DNA of 64,000 nt from Stappia stellulata DSM 5886 (GCF_000423705.1 NZ_AUIM01000004.1:972587-1036586); one strand, 5' to 3'. Positions 16,908 to 26,564 are shown, counted from the stretch's first letter. Translations and numbers: made by a program. The notes: generated by a model from the letters alone, not told the origin.

Positions 16908-17202
16908 AATCTGACCCGATGGTTGGCCGCCTGACGCGGCTGGCAAAAGCGATACAACCAGTAGTTTTCTAAATACATACTACACGTCAATTACAACCCG
17001 GCGCAAGGTTCCGGTCGACGGAAGGCACCGTTGCAGCCTTTTTTCGGCGTTCGGAATCCATCCCTTGACCCGGACGACACGAATGGTCATTTGACAGCTG
17101 CTATCTAATTGGGGGATCGTCCGGCGCCATTCGTGCGCGCCGGAGCCGTGCGTTATCGCGCCGCCCGTGCCGCAAGGCGCTTCTCTTCCTGCTTGGGGTC
17201 TC

Positions 17203-19923
17203 ATGAATATCGTCATTGTTGAATCGCCGGCCAAGGCCAAGACCATCAACAAGTATCTGGGGTCGGACTATCACGTCCTGGCCTCATACGGGCACGTGCG
17301 CGACCTGCCGGCAAAGGACGGATCGGTCCGCCCCGACGAAGACTTCGAGATGAGCTGGGATGTCGATGCGAAGTCGCAAAAGCGCCTCAGCGACATCGCA
17401 AAAGCGGTGAAGGGCGCGGACAGGCTGATCCTCGCCACTGACCCCGACCGCGAGGGCGAGGCAATTTCGTGGCACGTTCTGGAGGTTCTTCGCAAAAAGC
17501 GGCTCCTGAAGGACATGCCGGTGCAGCGCGTGGTGTTCAACGCCATCACCAAGAAGTCCATTCTCGAGGCGATGGACAACCCGCGCGATATCGACGAACC
17601 GCTGGTCGATGCCTATCTTGCCCGACGTGCGCTCGATTACCTCGTCGGTTTCACGCTGTCCCCGGTGCTCTGGCGCAAGCTGCCAGGCGCCCGCTCGGCT
17701 GGCCGCGTGCAATCCGTGGCGCTGCGTCTCGTCTGCGACCGGGAAAGCGAGATCGAGCGCTTCGTCAGCCAGGAATACTGGTCCGTTCTCGCCAATCTCA
17801 CCACTTCGCAAGGCGCCGCGTTCCAGGCCCGCATCGCGGCCTTCAACGACAAGAAACTGGCGCGCCTCGGCATTGGCTCGAAGGCGGAGGCGGACGCTAT
17901 CGCCGCCCACCTGAATGCCGCCGCCCTTTCGGTGGCAAGCGTTGAATCCAAACCCCAGCGCCGCCACCCGGCCGCCCCCTTCACCACCTCGACGCTTCAG
18001 CAGGAAGCCTCGCGCAAGCATGGCTTTGCCGCGGCGCGCACCATGCAGGTCGCGCAGAAGCTTTATGAAGGCGCCGACATCGGCGGCGAGACCGTCGGTC
18101 TCATCACCTATATGAGAACCGACGGCGTCCAGATTGCCGGCGAGGCCATCGCCTCCGCCCGCGAGGTGATCGGCGCCGACTACGGCAACGATTATGTGCC
18201 GGAAAAGCCGCGCCATTACTCGTCCAAGGCCAAGAACGCCCAGGAAGCGCACGAGGCGATCCGGCCGACCGACCTGACCCGGCGCCCGCGCGACGTCGCC
18301 CGCTATCTCGATCCCGACGCCGCCCGCCTTTACGAGCTCATCTGGAAGCGCACCATCGCCTCGCAGATGGAATCGGCCGTCCTGGAACGCACCACCGTCG
18401 ACATCGACGCCAAGGCCGGCGGCAAGAGTGCGACCTTGCGCGCCACCGGCTCCGTCGTGCGCTTCGACGGCTTCTTCGCCCTTTATCAGGAAGGCAAGGA
18501 CGACGAGGAAGACGAGGAAGGGCGCCGCCTGCCCGCGATGACGCAGGGCGAACCCCTGTCGCGGACCTCGATCGAGACCGCCCAGCACTTCACGGAACCG
18601 CCGGCACGTTTCACCGAGGCGACGCTGGTGAAGAAGATGGAAGAGCTCGGGATCGGACGCCCCTCCACCTATGCCTCCACGCTGCAAACCCTGCGCGACC
18701 GCGACTATGTGGAAATCGACGGAAAGCGGCTGATTCCGCAGGACAAGGGCCGGCTTGTCATCGCTTTCCTCGAAAGCTTCTTCAACCGATACGTCGAGTA
18801 CGACTTCACCGCCGCGCTGGAAGAAAAGCTCGACCGCATCTCCGCCGGCGAATTGTCATGGAAGGATGTCTTGCGCGATTTCTGGCGTGATTTCTCCGCC
18901 TCGGTCCACGACATCAAGGACCTTCGCGTCTCCGAGGTGCTCGATTCCCTCAACGAAATGCTCGCGGCCCATGTGTTCCCCGACAAGGGCGACGGCGAGG
19001 ACCCGCGCAAATGCCCGGCCTGCGGCGAGGGACGGCTCTCGCTGAAGGTCAGCCGCTTCGGCGCCTTTGTCGGCTGCTCGAACTACGACAAGGAAAAGCT
19101 GGAGGGCAAGACGCCCAACGAGAACCCGCCCCATTGCGGATACACCCGCCAATTGTCGGCGTCCGGCAAGGATGGCGACGGGGAGATCGCCGACGGCCCC
19201 AAGGTGCTCGGCCAGGACCCGGAAAGCGGACTGGACGTCAGCCTGCGCACCGGGCGTTTCGGCCCCTACGTCCAGCTCGGCGAGGAAGCCAAACCCAAGC
19301 GCTCCTCCCTGCCGCGCGGCTGGCAAGCCTCCGAAATGGATCTCGACAAGGCGCTTCAGCTGCTGTCGCTTCCGCGCGAGGTCGGCCCGCACCCTGAGGA
19401 CGGCAAGGACATCGTCGCCGGCATCGGTCGCTACGGTCCCTTCGTCCTGCATGACGGCACCTACGCCAATCTGGAAAGCCCGGAAGAGGTGTTCAGCGTC
19501 GGCATCAACCGCGCCGTCGATGCGCTGGCGCAAAAGCGCGCCAAGGCTGGACGCGGCCGGGGCAACACGCCCCCCTTGAAGGAACTGGGCGAGCACCCCG
19601 ACGGCGGTCCGATCACGGTCCAGGACGGGCGCTACGGACCTTACGTGAAATGGGCCAAGGTCAATGCGACGCTTCCCAAGGGAAACGATCCGCAGGCCGT
19701 CACGCTCGACGAGGCGCTGGCGCTGATCGCGGCGAAGATCGAAAAGACGGGCAAGGGCAAACCGGCGGCCAAAAAGGCGGCCGCGAAAAAACCGGCTGCA
19801 AAGAAGCCCGCCGCGAAAAAGACGACCGCAAAGGCGGCTGCGGCCAAGAAACCGGCCGCAAAGAAGACAACCGCAAAGAAGACCGCCACCGCCAAGAAGG
19901 CCGTGGCAGAGGATGACGCTTGA
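17203..19923 (+). CDS. topA: DNA topoisomerase I
   Basis: TopA (906 aa) relaxes negative supercoils by cutting one strand through a tyrosyl bond. The Toprim domain is at the N-terminus (IVESPAKAKTINKYLG, about 4-19, and DPDREGEAISWH, about 87-98). The active tyrosine is in LITYMRTDGVQIAG (about residue 304). One four-cysteine zinc motif is clear (CPACGEGRLSLKV...GCSNY...HCGY, about 605-645), followed by Toprim C-terminal repeats (GRYGPYV). The last 50 residues are a Lys/Ala/Pro tail. The start MNIVIVES at 17203 is the family start. rnr begins in its stop codon. Confidence 0.98.
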   Translation: MNIVIVESPAKAKTINKYLGSDYHVLASYGHVRDLPAKDGSVRPDEDFEMSWDVDAKSQKRLSDIAKAVKGADRLILATDPDREGEAISWHVLEVLRKKRLLKDMPVQRVVFNAITKKSILEAMDNPRDIDEPLVDAYLARRALDYLVGFTLSPVLWRKLPGARSAGRVQSVALRLVCDRESEIERFVSQEYWSVLANLTTSQGAAFQARIAAFNDKKLARLGIGSKAEADAIAAHLNAAALSVASVESKPQRRHPAAPFTTSTLQQEASRKHGFAAARTMQVAQKLYEGADIGGETVGLITYMRTDGVQIAGEAIASAREVIGADYGNDYVPEKPRHYSSKAKNAQEAHEAIRPTDLTRRPRDVARYLDPDAARLYELIWKRTIASQMESAVLERTTVDIDAKAGGKSATLRATGSVVRFDGFFALYQEGKDDEEDEEGRRLPAMTQGEPLSRTSIETAQHFTEPPARFTEATLVKKMEELGIGRPSTYASTLQTLRDRDYVEIDGKRLIPQDKGRLVIAFLESFFNRYVEYDFTAALEEKLDRISAGELSWKDVLRDFWRDFSASVHDIKDLRVSEVLDSLNEMLAAHVFPDKGDGEDPRKCPACGEGRLSLKVSRFGAFVGCSNYDKEKLEGKTPNENPPHCGYTRQLSASGKDGDGEIADGPKVLGQDPESGLDVSLRTGRFGPYVQLGEEAKPKRSSLPRGWQASEMDLDKALQLLSLPREVGPHPEDGKDIVAGIGRYGPFVLHDGTYANLESPEEVFSVGINRAVDALAQKRAKAGRGRGNTPPLKELGEHPDGGPITVQDGRYGPYVKWAKVNATLPKGNDPQAVTLDEALALIAAKIEKTGKGKPAAKKAAAKKPAAKKPAAKKTTAKAAAAKKPAAKKTTAKKTATAKKAVAEDDA
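19764..19905 (+). repeat. Low-complexity AAKKP/AAKKT repeat encoding the TopA tail
   Basis: Imperfect repeats of about 12-15 bp encode alternating AAKKPAAKKTTAK units at the end of TopA. The tail resembles the histone H1-like extensions of many GC-rich bacterial DNA-binding proteins and probably binds DNA non-specifically. Confidence 0.8.
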
Positions 19924-22268
19924 CCGCAAACCGCCCGAAAAAGACGAAACCGAAGAAGACGGCGACAAAGTCGGCCGGGACGCCCCAGATGCCGGGACGC
20001 GACGAAATCCTGGCTTTCGTCGCCGACAATCCCGGCAAGGCGGGCAAGCGCGAAATCGCACGCCATTTCGGGATCACCGGCGGGGCGCGGATCTATCTGA
20101 AGCGTCTTCTGCGGGAAATGGCCGACGACGGCCTGCTCGAGAAGCGGCAGAAGAAACTCATCAAGGCTGGCGAACTGCCGCCCGTACTGGTCGTGAGCGT
20201 TGTCGCGCGCGACAAGGATGGAGAACTGATCGCAGAACCGGCCAGCTGGGACGTGGACGAACAGGGCGCACCGCCCAAAATCCTCGTCGTGCCGGAGCGC
20301 CGGAAAAGCCAGCCGCGCACTGCCGGACTCGGCGACCGGCTGCTCGTGCGCCTGAGCTCTGACGAGACAGGACCGGAGGCAGCGCACGCCGGGCGGATCA
20401 TCAAGCTGCTGGAACGCCAGGCAGCCTCGATTCTCGGCATCCTGAGAACCGGACGTGGCCGGACCTTCCTGGAGCCGATCGAACGCAAGCAACGCGAACT
20501 GGAGATCGACACCGGCGACCTGAAGGGCGCGGAGGACGGCGACCTCATCTCCGTCACCACGACCAAAGGTCCGGGCCGCTACGGCGACACACGCGCCAAG
20601 GTGTTAAAGCGCATCGGTGCGATGCATTCGGAAATGGCGATCTCCGAAATCGCGCTTCACACGCACGGCATTCCGCATCGCTTCCCCGACCGGGTGGTCG
20701 AGGCGGCCGAACAGGCCGCACCGGCAACGCTTAAGGGCCGCGAGGACTGGCGCAAGCTGCCTCTGATCACCATCGACCCCGCCGACGCCAAGGATCACGA
20801 CGACGCGGTGCATGCGGAAGCCGATCCCGACCCGGACAATCGAGGCGGTCACATCGTCACCGTCGCGATCGCCGATGTGGCCTTCTATGTCCGGCCCGGC
20901 GAGCCACTCGACCGCGAGGCGCATCTGCGCGGAAATTCGGTCTATTTTCCCGACCGCGTCATTCCGATGCTGCCGGAGACGCTCTCCAACGGTCTGTGTT
21001 CGCTGAAGGAAGGCGAAGACCGGGCCGCGATGGCCGTGCGCATGACCATCGACGCCCGGGGCAAGAAGAAGAGCCACAGCTTCCACCGGGTGATGATGCG
21101 CTCGGCCGTGAAACTCTCCTACCAGCAGGCACAAGGGGCCATCGACGGCGAGCCGGATCACACCAGCGAAGCGGTGCTGAACGATATCCTCAAGCCGCTC
21201 TGGGCTGCCTATGAGAGCCTGAAGACCGCACGCCACGACCGAGAGCCGCTGGACCTCGACCTGCCGGAACGCAAGATCCGGCTGAAGGAGGACGGCACCG
21301 TCAAGGACGTCTTCGTTCCCGAACGCCTCGAGGCGCACAAGCTGATCGAGGAGTTCATGATCCAGGCGAATGTCGCCGCCGCCGAGACGCTGGAAAAGGC
21401 CGGCATTCCCCTGCTCTTCCGGATCCACGACGCTTCCAGCCCGGAAAAGCTGGAAGCGCTGAAGGAATTCCTGTCGACGCTCGACATTCGCCTTGCGGCA
21501 TCCGGCGGGCTTCGTCCGGCCGCCTTCAACGGCATCCTGCGCAAGGTGAAGGGCCAGCCGGACGCCGAACTGGTCAATCAGGTCATCCTGCGCAGTCAGG
21601 CGCAGGCGGAGTATTCTCCCGACAACATCGGCCATTTCGGTTTGAACCTGAAACGCTACGCGCATTTCACCTCGCCCATTCGCCGCTATGCCGACCTGAT
21701 CGTGCATCGGGGCCTGATCAGGGCGCTGAAGCTTGGCGACGACGGACTGCCGGACGGCATGGAGACGAAACTGGAAGCCGTCGGCGCGGATATCTCCGCC
21801 GCCGAGCGCCGGGCGATGCTGGCGGAACGCGACACGGTGGACCGTCTGATCGCGCTGTGGCTCTCGGACCAGGTCGGCGCGCGTTTCACCGGTCGCATTT
21901 CCGGCGTGGTGAAGTCCGGCCTCTTCGTGCGCCTCGACGACACCGGCGCGGACGGCTTCGTGCCGGCTTCCACAATTGGCGACGACTACTACCACTATGA
22001 CGAATCGTCGCATTCGATGTCGGGGCGAACCACCGGGGAAACCTTCTCTTTGGGAGACCGGGTAGAGGTGAGACTGGTCGAAGCGGCCCCCTATGCCGGG
22101 TCCCTCAGGTTTGAACTTTTGAGCGAAGGACACTACCACAAGCGCAAGAGTTCGCGTGATCGCACCGCCTCGCGGCGAAGCAAGACCGCGCGGCAGTCAA
22201 AAGGCAGGCCCCGCAGCGGAAAGAGCGCGCCCGGTCGCAGCCGAAATTCGAAGGGACCACGGACATGA
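19920..22268 (+). CDS. rnr: Ribonuclease R
   Basis: RNase R (782 aa) is a processive 3'-5' exoribonuclease that can degrade structured RNA. An N-terminal winged-helix region (EILAFVADNPGKAGKREIARHFGI) leads to cold-shock domains. The RNB catalytic domain has the metal-binding Asp cluster in ITIDPADAKDHDDAVHAE (about 282-299), then HFTSPIRRYADLIVHR. An S1 domain (ARFTGRISGVVKSGLFVRLDD) and a Lys/Arg-rich tail follow. The likely start is TTG at 19920, overlapping the topA stop; an ATG at 19989 would remove only the lysine-rich leader. Confidence 0.96.
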   Translation: MTANRPKKTKPKKTATKSAGTPQMPGRDEILAFVADNPGKAGKREIARHFGITGGARIYLKRLLREMADDGLLEKRQKKLIKAGELPPVLVVSVVARDKDGELIAEPASWDVDEQGAPPKILVVPERRKSQPRTAGLGDRLLVRLSSDETGPEAAHAGRIIKLLERQAASILGILRTGRGRTFLEPIERKQRELEIDTGDLKGAEDGDLISVTTTKGPGRYGDTRAKVLKRIGAMHSEMAISEIALHTHGIPHRFPDRVVEAAEQAAPATLKGREDWRKLPLITIDPADAKDHDDAVHAEADPDPDNRGGHIVTVAIADVAFYVRPGEPLDREAHLRGNSVYFPDRVIPMLPETLSNGLCSLKEGEDRAAMAVRMTIDARGKKKSHSFHRVMMRSAVKLSYQQAQGAIDGEPDHTSEAVLNDILKPLWAAYESLKTARHDREPLDLDLPERKIRLKEDGTVKDVFVPERLEAHKLIEEFMIQANVAAAETLEKAGIPLLFRIHDASSPEKLEALKEFLSTLDIRLAASGGLRPAAFNGILRKVKGQPDAELVNQVILRSQAQAEYSPDNIGHFGLNLKRYAHFTSPIRRYADLIVHRGLIRALKLGDDGLPDGMETKLEAVGADISAAERRAMLAERDTVDRLIALWLSDQVGARFTGRISGVVKSGLFVRLDDTGADGFVPASTIGDDYYHYDESSHSMSGRTTGETFSLGDRVEVRLVEAAPYAGSLRFELLSEGHYHKRKSSRDRTASRRSKTARQSKGRPRSGKSAPGRSRNSKGPRT

Positions 22269-22735
22269 CAGTCACCTATGCCGGACTGACCGATGTATCG
22301 CCGGTTCCGGCGTCCAAACCGAAGCGCGATGTCAGCCGGGCAATGCTGCTCGGTGCCAAGTGCCTGTGTCCCAACTGCGGTGAAGGCCGCCTGTTCGGCA
22401 AGTATCTGAAGGTCGAGCCGGCCTGCAAATCCTGCGGCGAGGAACTGCACCACCACCGCGCCGACGACGCCCCGCCCTATTTCACGATCTTCATCGTCGG
22501 CCACATCATCCTGCCGATTGCCCTTGCCGTCGAGATCGCCTTCGTTCCCGCCATGTGGGTGCATTTCGTGCTTTGGTTGCCGCTGATCGTGATCTCCTCC
22601 CTGCTCGCGCTGCCGCCGATCAAGGGCGCGCTGATCGGCCTGCAATGGGCCAACTACATGCATGGTTTCGACCCGAACGCGATCGGGGACGATCAGCCGA
22701 TGTACGACTTCGGCGGCGGACACGAGGCACGATGA
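22265..22735 (+). CDS. DUF983 family zinc-ribbon membrane protein
   Basis: The 156-aa protein starts with a cytosolic zinc ribbon (CPNCGEGRLFGKYLKVEPACKSCGEEL cut as CPNC about 37-40 and CKSCG about 57-61), then DDAPPYFTIFIVGHIILPIAL and a second helix pair (about 80-125). DUF983 proteins are common in Alphaproteobacteria and have no firm function. It overlaps rnr (ATGA) and the NUDIX gene (ATGA), so it is part of the topA-rnr operon. Confidence 0.9.
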   Translation: MTVTYAGLTDVSPVPASKPKRDVSRAMLLGAKCLCPNCGEGRLFGKYLKVEPACKSCGEELHHHRADDAPPYFTIFIVGHIILPIALAVEIAFVPAMWVHFVLWLPLIVISSLLALPPIKGALIGLQWANYMHGFDPNAIGDDQPMYDFGGGHEAR

Positions 22736-23475
22736 GCGAGGACCTGGTCCGGCGCCTTTCGGAGGCCGAGCGCAACACGAACGACCCAAACCTGCGCCCC
22801 AAGGACGCCGCAACCCTCCTGGTACTGGACCGCAGTCAGGGCGGAAGTCCCCGTGTCCTCATGGGGCGCCGTCATCAGCGGCACCGGTTCATGCCGGGCA
22901 TGTTCGTCTTTCCCGGCGGACGCGTCGACCCGCAGGACAGCCGCATCCCGGTCGCCGGAGCCTATCACCCGGACGTCGAGCGCAAGCTGATGCATGCGAT
23001 GAAGGGGCCGAAGACGGAAGCCCGCGCACGCGCCTTCACCGTTGCTGCCGCCCGTGAAACCTATGAAGAGGCGGGTCTCCTCGTCGGCGCGAAGACCGAT
23101 CGCCCCTGGACCGGCACCGGCGACATGGCCGCCTTTTCGGACCGCGGCCTTGTGCCGGACCTCACGCCCGTGCGGCTGATCGCGCGCGCGATCACGCCGC
23201 CGCGCAGGCCGAGACGATTCGACACGCGCTTCCTCGCGGTCTTTGCCGATGCCGTCGCCGACCGCCTGCCCGAAGGCACCGGGCCTTCCGGAGAGCTTGA
23301 GGACGTGCATTGGCTGACCTTGACGCAGGCCAAGGATCTCGAGCTGCCAACAATCACGCTGACCATCATCGAAGAGCTGGAAAACCGGCTTCGCGACGAC
23401 CCCGACCTGGACCCGGTCACGCCTTTGCCCTTCTATTACTGGCGTGGAAACGGCTTTATTCGGGAGGAAGTCTGA
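22732..23475 (+). CDS. NUDIX hydrolase
   Basis: The 247-aa protein carries a NUDIX box variant: AFTVAAARETYEEAGLLVG (about residues 103-121) contains the REx2EExG(L/V) core. Before it comes MPGMFVFPGGRVDPQD, the usual start of the fold. Family members hydrolyse nucleoside diphosphates linked to another group. The substrate is unknown, and the insertion between FPGG and the box resembles the ADP-ribose/CoA-like long-insert class. Last gene of topA-rnr-DUF983-NUDIX. Confidence 0.9.
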   Translation: MSEDLVRRLSEAERNTNDPNLRPKDAATLLVLDRSQGGSPRVLMGRRHQRHRFMPGMFVFPGGRVDPQDSRIPVAGAYHPDVERKLMHAMKGPKTEARARAFTVAAARETYEEAGLLVGAKTDRPWTGTGDMAAFSDRGLVPDLTPVRLIARAITPPRRPRRFDTRFLAVFADAVADRLPEGTGPSGELEDVHWLTLTQAKDLELPTITLTIIEELENRLRDDPDLDPVTPLPFYYWRGNGFIREEV

Positions 23476-23502
23476 CCGGGCTGAGGCCGCCCGCGATCCC
23501 GC

Positions 23503-23530
23503 TTGACTTATGGCGCGCGAAACGTATGGT
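23503..23530 (+). promoter_or_regulatory. Predicted promoter of rpmG
   Basis: TTGACT (23503-23508) and TATGGT (23525-23530) are separated by 16 bp, about 97 bp before the rpmG start. This is a good match to a housekeeping promoter. Confidence 0.55.
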
Positions 23531-23626
23531 GCGCGCAAAGTTTCCCAAGATTTCCCGGTGGAACGTCCTCTTCGATCTCTCGGAGTTCGCGACGCGGTGC
23601 CGGACACCAGTGCAAGGACAAGACCG

Positions 23627-23794
23627 ATGGCCAAGGCGAACACCATCAAGATCAAGCTGCAGTCGACCGCCGACACAGGCTTTTTCTATGTGACCAAGAA
23701 GAATTCCCGCACGATGACCGAAAAGATGGTCAAGCGGAAGTACGATCCGGTTGCCAAGAAGCACGTCGAATTCCGCGAAGCCAAGATCAAGTAA
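23627..23794 (+). CDS. rpmG: 50S ribosomal protein L33
   Basis: L33 (55 aa) is a small component of the large ribosomal subunit. [40 protein letters not shown] and the [14 protein letters not shown] ending match the Cys-less (zinc-independent) form usual in Alphaproteobacteria. An in-frame upstream extension to 23510 has no homology. It has its own promoter and terminator. Confidence 0.98.
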   Translation: MAKANTIKIKLQSTADTGFFYVTKKNSRTMTEKMVKRKYDPVAKKHVEFREAKIK

Positions 23795-23840
23795 CGGCGA
23801 CGCGCACATCGGCAGGCACCCTGCCGGGCATGACGACGAG

Positions 23841-23867
23841 AAGGTCCCTTCGGGGGCCTTTTTTCGT
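23841..23867 (+). terminator. Intrinsic terminator of rpmG
   Basis: AAGGTCCC (23841-23848) pairs with GGGGCCTT (23853-23860) around a TTCG tetraloop with one wobble, followed by TTTTCGTTTT. It lies 46 bp after the rpmG stop. Confidence 0.85.
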
Positions 23868-24451
23868 TTTCAGGACCAACGGCACGTTGGAAAGCCCTCC
23901 GGGCAACGGACACGTCGGGTCCGGACGGGATCGGGTGGAATGAGCAGGGCTGGAAAACAGCCGGGTGCGACCGGCGCGCGAAGAAGGCGACCGGTGCTCC
24001 CGCAGGCATTTCAAGGAGGCCACTCCTGCCTGCAGGGGCACCGGTCAACCCCACGGTGTCAGGAGATGCGGCGGACCTGAACCTTCCGTGGGACGCTTCT
24101 ATCGTCCCGGCGCATTCAGTGCGCAGAGACGATCATGAAATGATGCGAATTGACAACCGGCATCCGTTCACAAGCGGCAGCCTATCCAAACGCCGTTGCG
24201 AATCAATACAAACCCGGCGCCGTTAGCATTTTATTTACAATTTATGTAAATGAACGCGGTAAACGCAGGTTTTGCCCTCGGGAAAACCGGCAAGCCGCAG
24301 CGTGACAAAACGCCAGATTGTGTGTCAGCCTCCCCGGGACCACGCGCTTGCATCCACCGGCAGAAACGGTTTACCTGAAGCCGGCACATCTTTAGGTAGC
24401 ATTCTGGTTGTTTTTTGCCAAATTCCTATTTGGAACGAGCGGATCGATATC
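23868..24451. other. Long non-coding stretch with strong dyad symmetry
   Basis: About 580 bases without a convincing gene lie between the rpmG terminator and the DUF2799 gene. They hold a long hairpin (23989-24046) and a second 7-bp stem (24050-24056 with 24086-24092). An AT-rich part (about 24215-24260) probably holds the promoter of the lipoprotein gene. Confidence 0.5.
23989..24046. repeat. Long imperfect inverted repeat (possible structured RNA)
   Basis: Arms 23989-24008 and 24027-24046 pair as GACCGGTGC (9 bp) and GCAGGCA (7 bp) around a short internal bulge. The 18-nt loop holds its own GGAG-GCCA-CTCC hairpin next to the main stem. No T tract follows, so a simple terminator is unlikely. 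It may be a small RNA, a leader structure or a dispersed repeat. Confidence 0.5.
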
Positions 24452-25090
24452 ATGAAAATCTGGGCCTTTGCAGCAGCGGGCGGAGCCGCCGTCCTCCTGG
24501 CAAGTTGCGCGACCGTCTCCCGCGAACAATGCGAGGCTGGCGACTGGCCGGCGATTGGCAAGGCCCATGCCTTGCAGGGATTTCCGGAATCGCGCCTGCA
24601 GAAGGTCGTCGAGGATTGCGGTCGCCATTCGGTGACGGTCGACACGGATGCCTACATGCAGGGCTGGAGCACGGGCGTGCGGGCCTATTGTACGCCGCGG
24701 CGCGGGTTCGAGGACGGACGCACGGGCAACAGGCCCTCTTTTTCGTGCCCGGCGGACCTTGCGGTCGACTTCGACGACGCGCGCCGGCTCGGCGGTCGGC
24801 TGAAAGGCGCCGAGGATGATGTCAATCTGAGCGAAAGCAGCCTCGAACGCGCGCAGCGCGAAATCGACGACCTTGGCGAGCGCATCGCCGAGCTCGATTG
24901 CGTGCAGGAGGACCGGGCGGCCCGGCGGGCGTGCCGACGGGAGCGCGAACGTCTGCGCGATCGACGCTCCAGTGCGCGCTTTTCGCTTGATTCAAGCCGC
25001 AGGGACCTGCGCCAGGCGCAACGCGAACGGGATGCGGTTTTCGAGGACGTTACGGCAACCTATGCGCGCCGCTTTTCGGCTCGTCCGTAG
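24452..25090 (+). CDS. DUF2799 family lipoprotein
   Basis: The 212-aa protein has a lipoprotein signal with lipobox LLASC (Cys at about residue 19). The core CEAGDWPAIGKAHALQGFPESRL, AYMQGWSTGVRAYCTPRRGFEDG and the NRPSFSCP segment are typical of DUF2799. The second half (about 115-205) is a charged coiled coil (ERAQREIDDLGERIAELD, then RRERERLRDRRS). Probably a lipid-anchored envelope protein; function unknown. It faces pleD with a 15-bp gap. Confidence 0.88.
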   Translation: MKIWAFAAAGGAAVLLASCATVSREQCEAGDWPAIGKAHALQGFPESRLQKVVEDCGRHSVTVDTDAYMQGWSTGVRAYCTPRRGFEDGRTGNRPSFSCPADLAVDFDDARRLGGRLKGAEDDVNLSESSLERAQREIDDLGERIAELDCVQEDRAARRACRRERERLRDRRSSARFSLDSSRRDLRQAQRERDAVFEDVTATYARRFSARP

Positions 25091-25105
25091 ACCAGACGTC
25101 GTCTG

Positions 25106-26548
25106 TCAACCGGCTTGCATCCGCCTGCCGGGAGGCGATGACGTACAAGGCGTCGTCTCTTCGCTGTCCGGGTCGTCGAACGTCTCCGTGCAACAGACCA
25201 CGCGGTTCCGTCCGTCCCGCTTGGCCTGGTAGAGTGCCCGGTCGGCGCGCTTGATCAGCTTTTCGCCGCTGTCGCCAGCCCTCTCATGGGCCGCGACGCC
25301 GATGCTGACCGTCACCGGCAGATGCTCCGCATCCCCCTCGGGCAAAGCGAAAGCGTCACGAGCGACAACGTCGCGCAGACGCTCCGCGACCTTTTCGGCG
25401 GCGGACAGCGTTGTCTCCGGCATCAGGATGACGAATTCCTCGCCCCCCAGCCGGCATGCCATGTCGAGACCGCGCACGTGGCCGCGCAGGCGCTGCGCCA
25501 CGTCCCGCAGCACCACGTCGCCCGCGTCATGCCCATGGGTATCGTTGATTGCCTTGAAACGGTCGATGTCGATCATCAGCACCGACAGCGGCAGTTCGGT
25601 CTCTGCGGCCTGACGAACCAGGCGCGACAGATGGGATTTGAGATAATGACGATTCCGCAATCCGGTCAGCGGATCGGTGATTGCCATGGCGATGGTCTGC
25701 TCGACATCGCTCGCAAGCCGGTCGTTGGCGCGCTTTCGGGCAATCTGGGTGCGCAGGCGCAGGACAAGCTCCGTGCGTTCCACCGGACGAAGGATGCAGT
25801 CGTTCACGCCGAGGTCCAGCGCCCGCATCATGCGCGCCGTGTCGTCTGCCCCGGCAATCAGGATGATCGGTACGAGCCGCGTGCGCTCCAGCGCCCGGAT
25901 CTGCGACACCAGCCGCAACGCATCATACCGCTCCAGACCGAGATTGATCACGATGGTCTCGTAACCGCGTTCCGCCGCCGTGATCAAGGCGTGGGCGCCA
26001 TCGGTCTCCAGCTCCACACGGCAGCTTTGCCGCAGGATTTCAAAAAGATGCCGCGACGACGACGCACTGTCGTCGACAAGCAGGACACGCCCTTCCGCAT
26101 CGGGTGCAGCCTCGTTCTCGGCAACCAGGCCGAACTGCGAGCCGGTCTGCGCGCGAAGCCGGAGCTCGTCGGTGACCCGCTTGAGGGACACGAGGTTCTT
26201 CACCCGCGCGACAAGCGCCAGATCGTTGACAGGCTTTGTCAGAAACTCGTCGGCACCGACCCGCAAGCCCTTGATGCGGTCATCCGCGCGATCGAGCGCC
26301 GTGATCATCACCACCGGGATATGGGCGATTCTGGGGTCCGACTTGATTCGCCGACAAACCTCGAACCCGTCCATTCCCGGCATCATCACGTCGAGCAGGA
26401 CGATATCGCACGGCCAGGAGGCGATGGTCGACAGCGCCTCCTCACCGCTTGCCGCGGAGCGAACGTCGAAATACTCGGCCCCGAGCCGGGCTTCGAGAAG
26501 CCGGACATTCGCCTTTACGTCGTCTACGACCAGAATGCGACCCGTCAT
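25106..26548 (-). CDS. pleD: PleD family response regulator / diguanylate cyclase
   Basis: PleD (480 aa) makes cyclic di-GMP when phosphorylated and controls polar development. Receiver 1 (about 1-120) has DD (ILVVDDVKANV), phospho-acceptor Asp in DIVLLDVMMPG and Lys in FLTKPVND. Receiver 2 (about 150-270) has Asn where the acceptor Asp would be (TIVINLGLE), fitting its known adaptor role. The GGDEF domain carries GGEEF (about residue 378), and an RGLD inhibitory site lies five residues upstream. It is 16 bp downstream of divK, a known partner arrangement. Confidence 0.95.
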   Translation of the reverse strand: MTGRILVVDDVKANVRLLEARLGAEYFDVRSAASGEEALSTIASWPCDIVLLDVMMPGMDGFEVCRRIKSDPRIAHIPVVMITALDRADDRIKGLRVGADEFLTKPVNDLALVARVKNLVSLKRVTDELRLRAQTGSQFGLVAENEAAPDAEGRVLLVDDSASSSRHLFEILRQSCRVELETDGAHALITAAERGYETIVINLGLERYDALRLVSQIRALERTRLVPIILIAGADDTARMMRALDLGVNDCILRPVERTELVLRLRTQIARKRANDRLASDVEQTIAMAITDPLTGLRNRHYLKSHLSRLVRQAAETELPLSVLMIDIDRFKAINDTHGHDAGDVVLRDVAQRLRGHVRGLDMACRLGGEEFVILMPETTLSAAEKVAERLRDVVARDAFALPEGDAEHLPVTVSIGVAAHERAGDSGEKLIKRADRALYQAKRDGRNRVVCCTETFDDPDSEETTPCTSSPPGRRMQAG

Positions 26549-26564
26549 GCCCCCTCGCGTGGCG

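Noticed and set aside
19764-19905. Short tandem repeats that might be a CRISPR or minisatellite
   Set aside because: They are in frame, encode the Lys/Ala tail of TopA, and lack unique spacers.
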